Below, one piece after another: positions 1 to 10,038 of a stretch of DNA of 64,000 nt. The translations under genes and the position numbers were made by a program. Origin of the DNA: Medakamo hakoo (taxonomy: Eukaryota > Chlorophyta > Trebouxiophyceae > Coccomyxaceae). Within the stretch, counting starts at the first letter, position 1, and each line of letters starts with the position of its first letter. The DNA lies in NCBI GenBank assembly GCA_026636295.1, contig CP089454.1, forward strand, positions 124,001 through 188,000, in the 5' to 3' direction. Below the pieces are notes generated by a model. It had not been told where the DNA came from. It did no database searches and was given only the letters and a program-made list of their open reading frames with translations.

Positions 1-565
1 GGACGGGTTCCAGCCCTGCCGCCCCGCCCGCCGCCACGAACGGCACGGCCGCCGCCCAGGCCAGGAGGCCGCGGGCGAGCGCGCCCCCCGCCGTTTTGAG
101 GGAGAGGTGGGCCGGGTCGAGCGGGGCCGGCGGCGCGCCGGTCAGCGCTTCTCCCAGCCGAATGAAAGGGATGGCCAGCGCGAGCTCGGCGGGGGCGGAC
201 AGGAAGTTGCCGATGAACAGGGCGGGGCCGTGGATGGGCGCCGGCCCGCCGCCGCCGCCGTCGGTGGGGGCCCACCACCGCGCGAGCGCGACGGCCGCGG
301 CGCAGAGGGGCAGGGGCACGCCGACGATGGGGCACAGGCCGAGCGCAAAGCCCAGGGCTAAGGAACGGGCCAGCGTTTTGGGCGTGGCGCCGGCGCGGGC
401 GTAGGCCAAGAGCGGGTCGACGGTCTGCTTTTTTGGGGGGGGGGGGGGGGGGGGGGAGGGTCGAAGGTTGAGCGAGGCGGCGTGTCGTGCGCCGAGCGCC
501 GCGCATCTCTCTCGCCCGCCCTCGCCAACACGCACCCGCCCTTTCAACCAAGCCAGCAGCCCCAT
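1..565 (-). CDS. DUF2062-family membrane protein (C-terminus beyond the left edge)
   Basis: Two exons: 536-565 encodes MGLLAWLKGR and joins in phase 0 to an exon running from 424 down past base 1. The intron (425-535) has donor GTGCGT and a homopolymer-C tract followed by AAAAAAGCAG. The mature part reads VDPLLAYARAGATPKTLA, then LALGFALGLCPIVGVPL, then NFLSAPAELALAIPFIRLGE, which follows the plant and algal DUF2062 pattern (VDPLL...RRGA.P..LA.S.ALG...G.FPI.GV...NF..TPIEL...PFLR.GE). About 151 residues are visible, with at least three hydrophobic segments. The family is of unknown function; plant members are short, multi-pass and often predicted organellar. Here there is no obvious transit peptide. 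The EndoG-like gene stops 124 bases upstream on the same strand. Confidence 0.82.
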   Translation of the reverse strand, partial: MGLLAWLKGRVRVGEGGRERCAALGARHAASLNLRPSPPPPPPPKKQTVDPLLAYARAGATPKTLARSLALGFALGLCPIVGVPLPLCAAAVALARWWAPTDGGGGGPAPIHGPALFIGNFLSAPAELALAIPFIRLGEALTGAPPAPLDPAHLSLKTAGGALARGLLAWAAAVPFVAAGGAAGLEPV

Positions 566-689
566 GGCGGACGGACGGCGGCGTGCTCCAGCCCCCTCCA
601 GTCCCCGCTCCCCGCTCGAGCGTGAGGCGACGAGGGGAAAAAAAAGAGTGAGTGTGAAACCCGCACACCTTGCGCGCTTCGTCGTTTTC

Positions 690-2717
690 TCACTGTTCAC
701 CACTGCCCTCTTCGCCCTCGGTCTCCCACCACCACCCGCCGCCGTCCACGGATGAGGAGCTGGCGCTGTCAGAATGGCGACGACGGCGGCGCCGCCGCCG
801 GCCGTGCGTCTGAGAGGGAGGCGCCGGCGGCGTGTCCGCGCCGCTGGCGGTCGAGGTCGCACCTCCATCCACGCCGCCGCCGCCGCCGCCACGCCCGGCG
901 CGGGGCGCAACAGGCGGCGGCCCGCCGCCCGCGCCAGCCGCCACGGACTTGTACCAATCCTCAGCTGGCAGCTCGCACGCCACCGCGTCGCACACGTGGC
1001 GGACGCGGCGGTCTCCGTCCTCCCCACCGCCGCCGTGGCCGCGGAACAACGCCGCGAAACGGCCAGGAGGCTTGGGAGGCGGGCCCGCCGTCGCGGTCGG
1101 GGCGCCCGGCGTGTCGGCGGGCGGGCGCCCCCGGCCGCGTGGGACGTCCGGCAGCGGCGCGCCCGCCGGCAAGTCCGCCGGGTCCTGCGCTCCAGGCGGC
1201 GGCGGCGGCGGGGCGGAAGGGGCCGCCTCACCGCCGCCGCGCCCGCCCCCGCCGCCCAACAACCCCGCGACCTGGCGCGGCCAGGACAGCAGCAGGCTCA
1301 CAGGCCCGCCGCCGCCCTTGCTGCCGTCGCTCACGCCGCGCAGCCGCGCCCGGGCCGCCCGGCCCGCCGCCTGCCAGCGCAGCGCGTCGCCGTCCAGGCG
1401 CGACAGCGTGGCGTCGTCGGAGAAGACGGCGCCGCCGCCCGGGCCCAGCACTCGCGGGAAGAAACGCAGCCCCGCCACTTCTTCCAGCGCCGACAGCGGC
1501 ACGGCAAACGCGGTCAGCGGGTAGGCCGGGTCAATGGGCGCGTTGGGGAAGGCAAAGGCGCCGACGAGCGTGGGGTGGGACGACGAGGGCGAGGCCGGGC
1601 CGCCGCCGCCGCCGCTACTGCCACCCTCCCCCGGCGGGTCGCCGCCCGTCAGGACAACCTTGTAAAAATGCGTCGGCACGGCCACCATGCGCGGCGGGTC
1701 GCCCAGGACCGGGTGGCGGACCTCCCAGCGCGGGGGGTTGGGCGGCCCGCCCGCCCCGCCCCGCCGCCCGCCGCCGTCGACCGGGCGCGGCAGGAACAGC
1801 GGCCCCGTGATGACCCAGACGGGCGGCCCGCCCGGGCGTGCCAGCGTCTTGACAAACCGTTCAAACCGGGCCCAGTAGTCCCGGTTGAAGCCCGGCCCGA
1901 CCTGGGGCGCGATGTTGGACAGGGCAAAGGTCTCGCCCATCGCGGCCTGGTCGCCCTTGAAGTCGGCGGCGGGCGCCATGTGCCCCCGGTCGAAGCCGGT
2001 CCCCGCGTAGTCGGCGTTGGTGGGCCGGAAGCGGGGGTCCAGGCCGGCGTCCTCGTGGAAGATGGCGACGCCCCTGGGTGAGGGGGGCGTGCGTGCTGTT
2101 GGGGTGAGAGAAAACAGGGGCCGCCAACGCACACGCCTGGGGACGGGGAGGGCGACTTCACCCGCGTACGGCGGCCGAAACACACACGCGCACACACACA
2201 AAACCAAAAAAAAAAAAAACGCACCGGTCAGCCCCGCCACGGCTGGAGTCGTGCGTCAGCTTCTCGGCCACCCAGCGCGGACCCCGCGCCCGGGCGTCGT
2301 AGCCCACAACATAACCCGAAAACGGGCGGATCAGGTCGGCGGGCGGCGTGCCGTGGGTGAGGGCGGGGTGGTGGGCGGCCGCGGCCGCGCCGGGCGACGC
2401 GTCCAGGCCGGAGGGGGAGGCCAGCGGGCGTCGGCGACGCCCTTGGTGGCCCGCGCCTCCTGTGCGGCCGAAGAGGAGGTAGCCGCCTGCCGCGCCGGCG
2501 CCCAGGCCGACGAGGAGGGCGGCGGAGGGCGACCTGTTGTGTTTCCGAGTGTGTGGGGGATGGGATGGGTGCGAGCGCGAGGGTGGTCGGGAGAGACAGC
2601 AAAGGCCAATTTCGACGCGCGACGCTTGCGCCGCCGCCCTGGGCCAGCCAGCCCGCGCGGCGATGGCAGGGTGAATCGGACTTGAAGCCCCTACGCAACG
2701 CACCGTGGCAGCATCAT
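690..2717 (-). CDS. EndoG-like DNA/RNA non-specific endonuclease (ββα-Me finger)
   Basis: Model: exons 2704-2717, 2225-2533 and 690-2073, giving 568 residues. The 14-base first exon encodes MMLPR; residues 6-25 then form a hydrophobic segment (SAALLVGLGAGAAGGYLLFG) like the N-terminal anchor of mitochondrial EndoG. The catalytic core is intact: YDARARGPRWVAEKLT, the DRGHMAPAAD motif with the general-base His at about 139, and SNIAPQ..GFNRDYW with the metal-binding Asn at about 171. EndoG nucleases cut DNA and RNA in mitochondria and after cell-death signals. The last ~200 residues are low-complexity Pro/Gly/Ala and end in a run of eight Arg, a Ser-rich stretch and an acidic tail; this could be genuine or contain an unspliced intron. 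The start lies 208 bases from the divergent subtilase gene. Confidence 0.88.
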
Positions 2718-2925
2718 TGTTTTTGCGGGCCCGGGCGGGCCTTTTTTTCGCTTCTCGCGCGCCGCGCGCAGAGAGAACGAGCGAGTGAGCCCGGGCCCAG
2801 CCTTCGTGCGCTCCACTCCTGAGCTGCTGGGCGGAAACAAAAAAAAGCGACAAAACTACCATGCCGCCCCCCACAGCTCCGTGAACGCAAACACAAGCGC
2901 CGTCGACTCGAGCACGATTCACGGC
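2718..2925. promoter_or_regulatory. Divergent promoter region, EndoG-like / subtilase
   Basis: The 208 bases between two opposed start codons must hold both 5' leaders and promoters. No TATA box is evident; there is an A-run at about 2839-2846. Bidirectionality is inferred from gene orientation only. Confidence 0.4.
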
Positions 2926-5900
2926 ATGGCACGCGGCACGGGCCGGTGGCCGGCGGCGACGGCGGCGGTGTGGGCGGTGCGTTGCGCAGAGGGAGCGCGC
3001 CAAGCAATGGCGGTCGTGCCAGCAAGGGCCGCGCCGTGCGCCCGTCCCACGGCGGGGGAACGTCTCCTCGATCCGCCTGCGAGAGCTCCACCTCCCGTTG
3101 ACGAGTCCAGGACGGTGGCAAACGGATGGCATCGCCAGGAGGCGCCGGCCACGGCGGGTCCCCCCACCCCGCATGCGCGCTCGGCCGGCCTTGGCGACGG
3201 AGAGAAGAAACAAAAAACCACGCCCTCACGCGCCTTTTCCCTCTCCACCACCCGCAGGTCATCCTGCTCCTTGCGAGCTGGACGGCTGCCGCGACCGCGG
3301 CGCCGGGAGCACCGCCGCCGGCCCCGGCCGCCGCCGGGCGCGGTAGCGGCAACGCGAGCGCGGCTGCGACGCCGCGCCCGCCGCCGCTGCTGCCGCCACC
3401 GCCGCTGCTCCCGCCACCGCCGCCTGCGCCGTCCCGCATCATCGTGTCGAGGCCACAGCACGCAGACGGTTCGCCATTGGCGGGACCATTCGCCTTCCTG
3501 GACACGGTGCTGGGAGGGAAGGCCGGGAATGCGACGGCGCGCCCGCCGCTGCCACCGCCTCTCCCACCACCACCTCCAAACACGACCGCCGACAACCCGG
3601 TCACCGCCGCCCTCACCGCCCTCGCCCGGACCTTTGCCGGCCCACCGGGCCTGCCGCTGGAAGTCTTTGACGTCCGGGGTGAGGATGACCCGGCGGATGT
3701 GTGTGCCCGGCTGCGCAGCGCCAACCCAGGTGAGGGATGGCGTGGAGAGGGATGGATGGGCAGAGACGAGGGAGGAAGGGGCGGGCGGGCCAACCGCCCC
3801 GCTCCGTGTCGCCTGGGCAGAGGCCAGGGACAAACAAAGCTCACGCCCCGAAACACACCCAACACAACAAACACGCAGACATCACCGCCTGCGAGCCAGA
3901 CGCCCGCGTGTCCCTGGACACATCAGGCGGCGACCTCCCTCCTGGCGCGGCCCTCCCCCCACCGGCCAAACCTTCTGCGACGCCCGACGACCCGCGCTTC
4001 CCCGACCAGTGGAACCTGCGCGCGATCCGCGTCCCGCCCGCCTGGGCTGCGAGCGGTGTCATGGGCTCCCGGGCCGTGCGCGTGTGCATCGTTGACACGG
4101 GCGTGGACGTGTCCCACCCGGATTTAGCGGCCAACATCGACCTGAACCCGGGCGAGACGGACACTCTTTCACCCTCTGCCCCCTCCGCGCCCGCGTCGTC
4201 GTTCGTCAACGGCCAGGACGACGACGACAACGGCATCGTCGACGACGTCGCGGGCGCGTCCTTCTTGGACGGCGTTGCGTCAGGCGACGTGTCTGACGCC
4301 AACGGCCACGGCACGTTCGTGGCGGGCGTCATCGGCGCGGTCGGCAACAATGGCGTCGGCCTGGCCGGCATCAACCAGGCGGCCTCCCTCATCCCCTGCA
4401 AGTTCATGGACGACGCCGGCAACGGGTGGGTGTCGGACGCGATTCGGTGCTGGGAGTACTGCCTGTCCAGGGGCGCTCACGTCATCAGCAATTCCTGGGG
4501 CGGCGGGGCCGACTCGGCCGCCCTGCGGGTGGGCGTCGCGCACGCGGCCTCGCGCGGCGTGCTCGTCGTGACGTCCGCCGGCAACGACGCGACCGACACG
4601 GACGCGAGCCCGCACTTTCCGTCCACGCTGCCCGACGACATTATCCTGTCCGTAGCCGCGTCCACCCAAGCCGGCACGCTCTGGCCCAAATCGAATTACG
4701 GCCGCAGGAGCGTCGACGTCGCGGCGCCCGGCGAGCGAGTCACGTCCACGGGCCCGGGCGGCGGCTACCTGACGCTGTCGGGCACGTCCATGGCCACGCC
4801 GCACGCGGCCGGCGCCGCGGCCCTGGTCCTCCAGCAGTACGCCCGCCTGGGCTGGGACCTGGACACGGTGCCGCCCGCGGTGGGCCTGGGGCTGGCGGCC
4901 AAGAAAGCCTTGGTCTCGACGGCGCGGCCGCTGAAAGGCGCCCTGGGCGGGCCGCCGCCCGCCCTTGCCGGCGGCCTGCTCGACGTCGCGGCCGCCATCG
5001 CGGCCGTCCCGCCCCCGCCGGGAGCGAAGTCGGCCGGCACCATCACGCTCGGCTCCGACGCCGCGTCGTACGAAGCCGAAGCCGCGCGGCCGCCTGGGGA
5101 TTCCGTCTTTTTCGCGTCGCCCGACGGGGCGGTGATTCCGGCGTCTGAGCTGTCGGACCCCGCGCCCCTGTCGCGGACGGCGGGCGCGGCGTACACCGGC
5201 GCCGTCGCCAACGTCCTGTCGGGGGAGGGCGGCAATCTGCCCAGTCCTGTGAATGCGGGCCCGGGCTGGCGGCCGTCGCCGAGTGCGCCCGCCGCAGACA
5301 GCACGGGCGCCGTCCTCCCGCCCCAGCTGCCCGTGCCCGGGCCCGGCGTCGCGACGGCCGCCGCGCCGTCTCCGACCGCCGCACCCGCCGCTGCCGCCAA
5401 TGCGGCCGGCGTCCGGGATGCCAACGGCAACGGCACGGCCGACATCAACGACTGGACGCCGGCGTACACGCCCCGCCCGCGGGCAGCCGGCCCCCTTGTC
5501 GGGTGGCCGGTGCGGGACGGCCGGTACGAAGGGCCTGAAGCCGCGGACAACCCGGGCGACGGCCCCACACCGCTGCGCCCGCCTGGTCCGACCTTGCCCC
5601 CACGCCCGGGCCTGACGGACGACGCGCCGCCCGGTGGGCTGCCCAACCTGCCCGGCCTGGTCGCGGGCGCGCCCGCCCTGGCGCCCGGCGACCCGCTCGC
5701 CGCTGTGGTGCATCCACAGGAGGGCCCCTCACCTCCCGCCGCGCCCGTGCCAGGCGAGGAGGAAGACGGCGGCGATGAAGAGGGCGGTGACGAGCCTGCC
5801 GTCTTAGCTCCCGCCTTTGCGGGCGGTGGCGTCGTGGGCGAGGGCGGCGCCAACGGCACGGCGGCGGCCTTTGAGGCCGACCCTGCGGCCTTCACCTCGT

Positions 5901-8656
5901 TCGCCGCAACACGGCCCGACAAGGGGAAGCAGGCGCCCAGCCCGTCCAAACCGCCGCGCACGCCCAAGCCTAAGACCACGCGCCCGCCCAAGCTGCCCCC
6001 ACCCCCACCGCCCTCGCCCGAAGAGCGCAAGGCCGCCAAAGCCGACAAGAAAGCCGACAAGAAAGCGCACAAATTTGCGAAACTTGAAGACTTGATTGAG
6101 GAGAAGGCGGGCAGCAAAGCCGGCGCGGACGCGGCTATAGCGGCCGCGCGAGCGGCGGCGGGCTTGCCGACACCCGGGCCCACGCTCCTGCCGGACGGCC
6201 TGACCCGGGCGTGGGCAGACGCGCCGGCGGGCGGGCCGGTGGCTGGCGTGCCTGGTGGAGGTGGAGGCGGAGGCTTGACGCAGTCCTGGGCGCCCGCCCC
6301 GCCGGGCGGCGCGGCCGCCGCCACTCCCACCCCTCTCCCCTCCACCACGCCCCTCCCGCCCGAACGCCGTCCCCGTCGCATCGCCCGCGCGGGAGAAACA
6401 CCCCCTGTTTACCTGCCCCTGCCGGGCGGGAATGCGTCGCTGTTCTATGCGTACATCGACACGGACGACGACCCGACGACGCCGCCCCAACCCGCCGTCT
6501 TCTACGACCAGGAGGGCGACGCCTTTCCCATCGTCCCCGTCGACAACCCTGGCCCAGACACGCTGGCCCCTGTGCCGCCGGTCCAAGCCGTCGAGGGTTC
6601 CCCCGGCAAGTGGAGTTGGGCGAGCCCGCCGCCGGACGCGGTGGGCGGGCGGGCACCGAAAGGTGGGACCGAAGAAGACTCGTTCGAGGCGCCTGCTGTG
6701 CCTGCGGCGGCGACGGTGACCACTGGTGGTACGTCCTGGGCGCCCGCCCCGCCCGCCGCGCCGGCGGCCGCGGGCACGACGTGGGCGCCCGCCGCGCCCG
6801 GCACCGCGGCCGCGGGCTCGCCTGGCCCGGCCGCGCTCGGCCCAGCCCCCGCACCCCGCCCGACCAAACCCCCACGCCCGACGCGCACGCCCGTCCCGCG
6901 CCCCACCCTGTCCCCAGAAGCCCAGGCGGCCAAAGCCAAAGCCCGGGCGGCGCGGGACCAGGTGGCGGCGGCGCGGGATGAGGTGAGGGGGGAGCGCGCG
7001 GCGAAGCGGGCGGCGGAGCGGGAAGGCAAAGCCGCCGTGCGCGCGGCCAAAGACGACGCCAAGGCCGCCATGCACCCGCCCCGTCCCTGCCTGCCCGGCA
7101 TTGAAGAACCTGGCGGCCGGGGTAAGAAAGCGTGCGTGCAGCGCGGCGTGACCGCGCCGACGGGGACGCTGTTTGTGCCGGCTGCCGGCCCCGACGGGTC
7201 TGTCCAGCCCGCGATGGTGGGGGGGACGGCCATGCCGCCTCCACTGCCGCCGCCGTCTCAACAACAGGCGGGCGGAGGAGCACCCGCCCCTCCCGCGCGC
7301 GAGTCGGGCGTCATTTCGCGGCAGCGGGTGGAGGCGTCGGCCGCGGCCGCCGCGCTGTCGTCCGCTGGGGTGAGGGATCCCGCGGCCGCCGTGCCCGACG
7401 GCTTCGCGGGTTCGACGGACGCGTCGGGCCAGCAAGCCGCGGTGGACGAATCCGCCTTGTTCATCTCGCCCGCCGACGCTGTGGCTGGCACCGGTCCGGC
7501 CTCGTCCAACGCGTCGGCCACGCTCTGGGCGGACGCGCCGCGCGCGCCGCCGCCGCCGCCGCCGGCCGACCCGTCGGCCCGGTGGTCGCCCGCGCCCGGG
7601 CCTCCCGGCGCCGCGGCCGCGCCTCCTCCGCCGCCCCCCCTCTCAGAAGGCATCACCGACACCTGGGTACCGGCCGGTCCGGACGGTGGAGTCGCCAGCT
7701 CACCGCCGCCGCCGCCGCCGGCCGCGAGCGGCGCCGAGGGCGCGAGCGCGGGCTGGGTGCCCGCGCCGGGCGAGCGCGCGCCGGCGGCGGCGCCCGGCGC
7801 GCCCGCCCCGCCCGCCGACGACCCTGCCGCTGGCTCCGCCGGCACGACCTGGGCGCCCGCGGCCGAAGGCGCTCCCACCGCCGTCGCGCCCGGCCCCGCC
7901 GCCGCCGGCGCCGCGCCGTTCGCGGCCCCCAACCAGCAACCACCGGGCGGCCCTGGCGGCTTTGTCCAACCTGGCGGGCTGCCGCCCCTGTACGCCGGCG
8001 GCGCGGGGTGGGGGGGTGGGCCCGGGACCGGCGGTCCCGCGGCCTTCCCGGGCACCGCCGCTGCGACCGCCGCCATCGCCGCCGCGGGGACCTCCACCCG
8101 CGGCGGCGCGCTCGGCGGCAGCTTCGCGCCGGTCAACCCCGGCGCGGCGGCGGCGGCGGGCGCCGGCGGCGGCGCGGCCGCGAGCCCGCCCCCACCCCCG
8201 CCGACCGGGTCCGGCGCCCTCGTCTCCACGGGCCCCGTCACGGGGTCGGCCGGCGACGACGCCGAAACCCGGGGCGCCTTCCCGGAAGACGAGCCCGAAC
8301 TGGAGTCGTGGGAGGCCGGCGGCGGCGGGGGGGGCGCGCCGCGCGCGTCGTCGTCCTTCCCCGGCGGCGAGGTCGCCGCCGCGCTGCCAGAGGGTGAAGG
8401 CAAGCTCGCCGCGTCGCGGGCGGAGGAAGCCAAGGCGTCCGAACTGGCGGAGCGCAAAGCCGGCAAGGCCGCGGGCAACCCGGCTGCGGCAGCGGCGGCG
8501 GCGGGCCTGCCGTCCCGGCCGTGGGAGCTCGTCCCCATGGAGGAGGCAACGGGCGGCAAGGGGCGGGCGGGGAGCGGGCGGGCGTCGATTGAAGCAGCGC
8601 CGCCACCGCCACGGCCGCCCCCACGCCGGGCGGGCCCGCCGTCGCCCGCGCCCTGA
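2926..8656 (+). CDS. Secreted subtilisin-like serine protease (S8) with very long Pro/Ala-rich tail
   Basis: Exons 2926-2976, 3258-3729 and 3879-8656 give 1,766 residues. Exons 1 and 2 join in phase 0 to make a classical signal peptide (MARGTGRWPAATAAVWA then VILLLASWTAAATAA). A Pro-rich linker follows. The S8 domain occupies about residues 215-510, with Asp247 in VDTGVDVSHPDL, His318 in NGHGTFVAG, the oxyanion Asn in SAGND and Ser478 in SGTSMATPHAAG; all are intact. The remaining ~1,250 residues are a low-complexity Pro/Ala/Gly tail with two short Lys/Arg-Ala-rich helices and at least nine repeats of a Trp motif (W-A/V-P/D-A). The tail resembles hydroxyproline-rich wall glycoproteins of green algae, so a cell-wall or extracellular protease (for example in hatching or wall turnover) is a reasonable inference. 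No other protease domain is seen. Confidence 0.9.
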
Positions 8657-9054
8657 GGTGACAGCGCCCTTTTTTCCAAGCTGCGGCTTTTTTCATTCTC
8701 TACTAAGTATGCTTTTTTCGACGCCTCTCATCCTTCCCTTTTTTTTGTTTTTCCAGAGGGGGTGGGTGGGGGGTCGGGGCGGTGGGGTGGGGTGTCTCCT
8801 CTTGTGCCTGTGTTAGCTTTCTCCGTTAGAAATGTGACCTGTGTCCGGGTGCTGTGCCTCCTCATTCCTTCTCTCTCGAAAACAAAACCTCTGTGCTTAC
8901 ACAAAAAGAACGGGGGGCGGGCGGGCGGGGGGGGGGGGGGCGGGCTTCCCACTCTCTCGCTGGGTAGGACGCGGCCCGGGGCCCTCCACCACACCACCAC
9001 ACGCGCCAGTGCGCACGCTCCCTGCCCGCGCCCCCCTCCGCCGCCCTCCGCCGC
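8657..9054. other. Convergent 3' intergenic region (subtilase / PsaH)
   Basis: About 400 bases with no gene. It holds T-runs just after the subtilase stop, a G/T-rich stretch at about 8758-8805 and a G14 tract at 8927-8940. Presumably the two 3' UTRs meet here. Confidence 0.6.
8927..8940 (+). repeat. Poly-G tract (G14)
   Basis: A run of 14 G on the sense strand of the subtilase gene, about 270 bases after its stop codon. It belongs to a set of similar tracts found 3' of genes in this window. Confidence 0.9.
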
Positions 9055-9867
9055 TCAGATGCGGTCGCGCGGGCCGACGACGGGCGGCTTCTGCGGGCCC
9101 ACCGTGATCGGCAGCTTCACGTCCTTGGAGCCCTTGGCGCCCCAGGCCAGGATGCCGGCCGGGCCCGCGACGCCCAGCAGCGCGAGGATGGCCTCGCGCC
9201 GGGCGACGGGCGCGGCCGCCCGCTCGAAGAACTCGGCCTGCAGGCCCGGGTAGCGGCGCTCGTCGGCCACGCCGTACATGTCCCAGGAGCCGGCCGTGTT
9301 CTCGATGTCCTGTCGTTGGATTCGAGGGGGCAGGCGGGGAGAGAGGGTGAGGGGGGGCGGGTGCGGGGGCGCCGTCGAAAAATTGCTCGCTCGCCCTGTC
9401 CTCCACGCCCCGCACGCCACGGCACTGAAAAACCCGACCAACTCACGTCCAGGTCAAAGAAGCGGGACTCGTCGCCGTACTTGGCCTTGACGGCGACGGG
9501 GCCGGAGCTGTGTGGGTGCGGGGTTGGGGCGGGGAGAGTGAGTGAGCGCACAGAGGATAGAGCCCCGCGGCGGCGAAAAAGGGTCGACCAGCGAACGCGG
9601 CGCCCGCGCGGGGTCGGGCGGAGGGGGCTGGTGGGCGTGCCGCCCACCCGAGCGTGTCGGCGACACTTCGGAGCACCCGAACGGTCGGGTGCGAGGCCCA
9701 GGAGGCGGCTCTGTCGGCGGCGCGGCCGCGCCAACCAGTGCCACCTTGGCAATGCTGTGTTGCTGCTGCACAAAAAAAGGAACTCACCGGGCGACAGCCT
9801 GACGGCGGGCCGGGCGGGCCACGACAACGGGCGTGCGGGCCAGGGACTTGGAGGCGGCCAGGGACAT
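9055..9867 (-). CDS. PSAH: Photosystem I reaction centre subunit VI (PsaH), plastid precursor
   Basis: Exons 9788-9867, 9447-9507 and 9055-9309 encode 131 residues. The first exon is a transit peptide rich in Ser, Ala and Arg (begins MSLAASKSLARTPVVVARPA). The mature protein starts near VKAKYGDESRFFDLDDIENT, followed by GSWDMYG, RYPGLQAEFFERAA and a single hydrophobic helix (AILALLGVAGPAGILAWGAK), ending LPITVGPQKPPVVGPRDRI. This is the PsaH order exactly. PsaH sits at the edge of photosystem I in the thylakoid and helps dock LHCII during state transitions. Length is normal. Both introns use GTGAGT donors. It is head to head with ADE2. Confidence 0.97.
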
Positions 9868-10038
9868 GGTTGGGGTGTGTTCAAAGGGGGTGCGGCGACG
9901 CGGCGCGGAGGGAAAAGGAAAAAACGGAGTGAGGCCGTGGGCGTTTGCAGCAGCGGCAGGGAGGGAGGGGCGCGCACTCGCACACACACAGCGAGGTCTC
10001 TCCTGTTTGCTGCGCCCTCTCTTGGCGAAAAAAAAAAC
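9868..10038. promoter_or_regulatory. Divergent promoter region, PsaH / ADE2
   Basis: 171 bases separate the start codons. An A10-type run (10028-10037) lies directly before the ADE2 start. The shared region is inferred from layout; a photosynthesis gene paired with a purine gene could give common diurnal control. Confidence 0.4.

Noticed and set aside
4280-7435. Long antisense frames (477 and 543 codons) opposite the subtilase
   Set aside because: They are Arg/Gly/Ala-rich, have no domains, and mirror the G/C-third-position codons of the true gene; typical GC-driven shadows.
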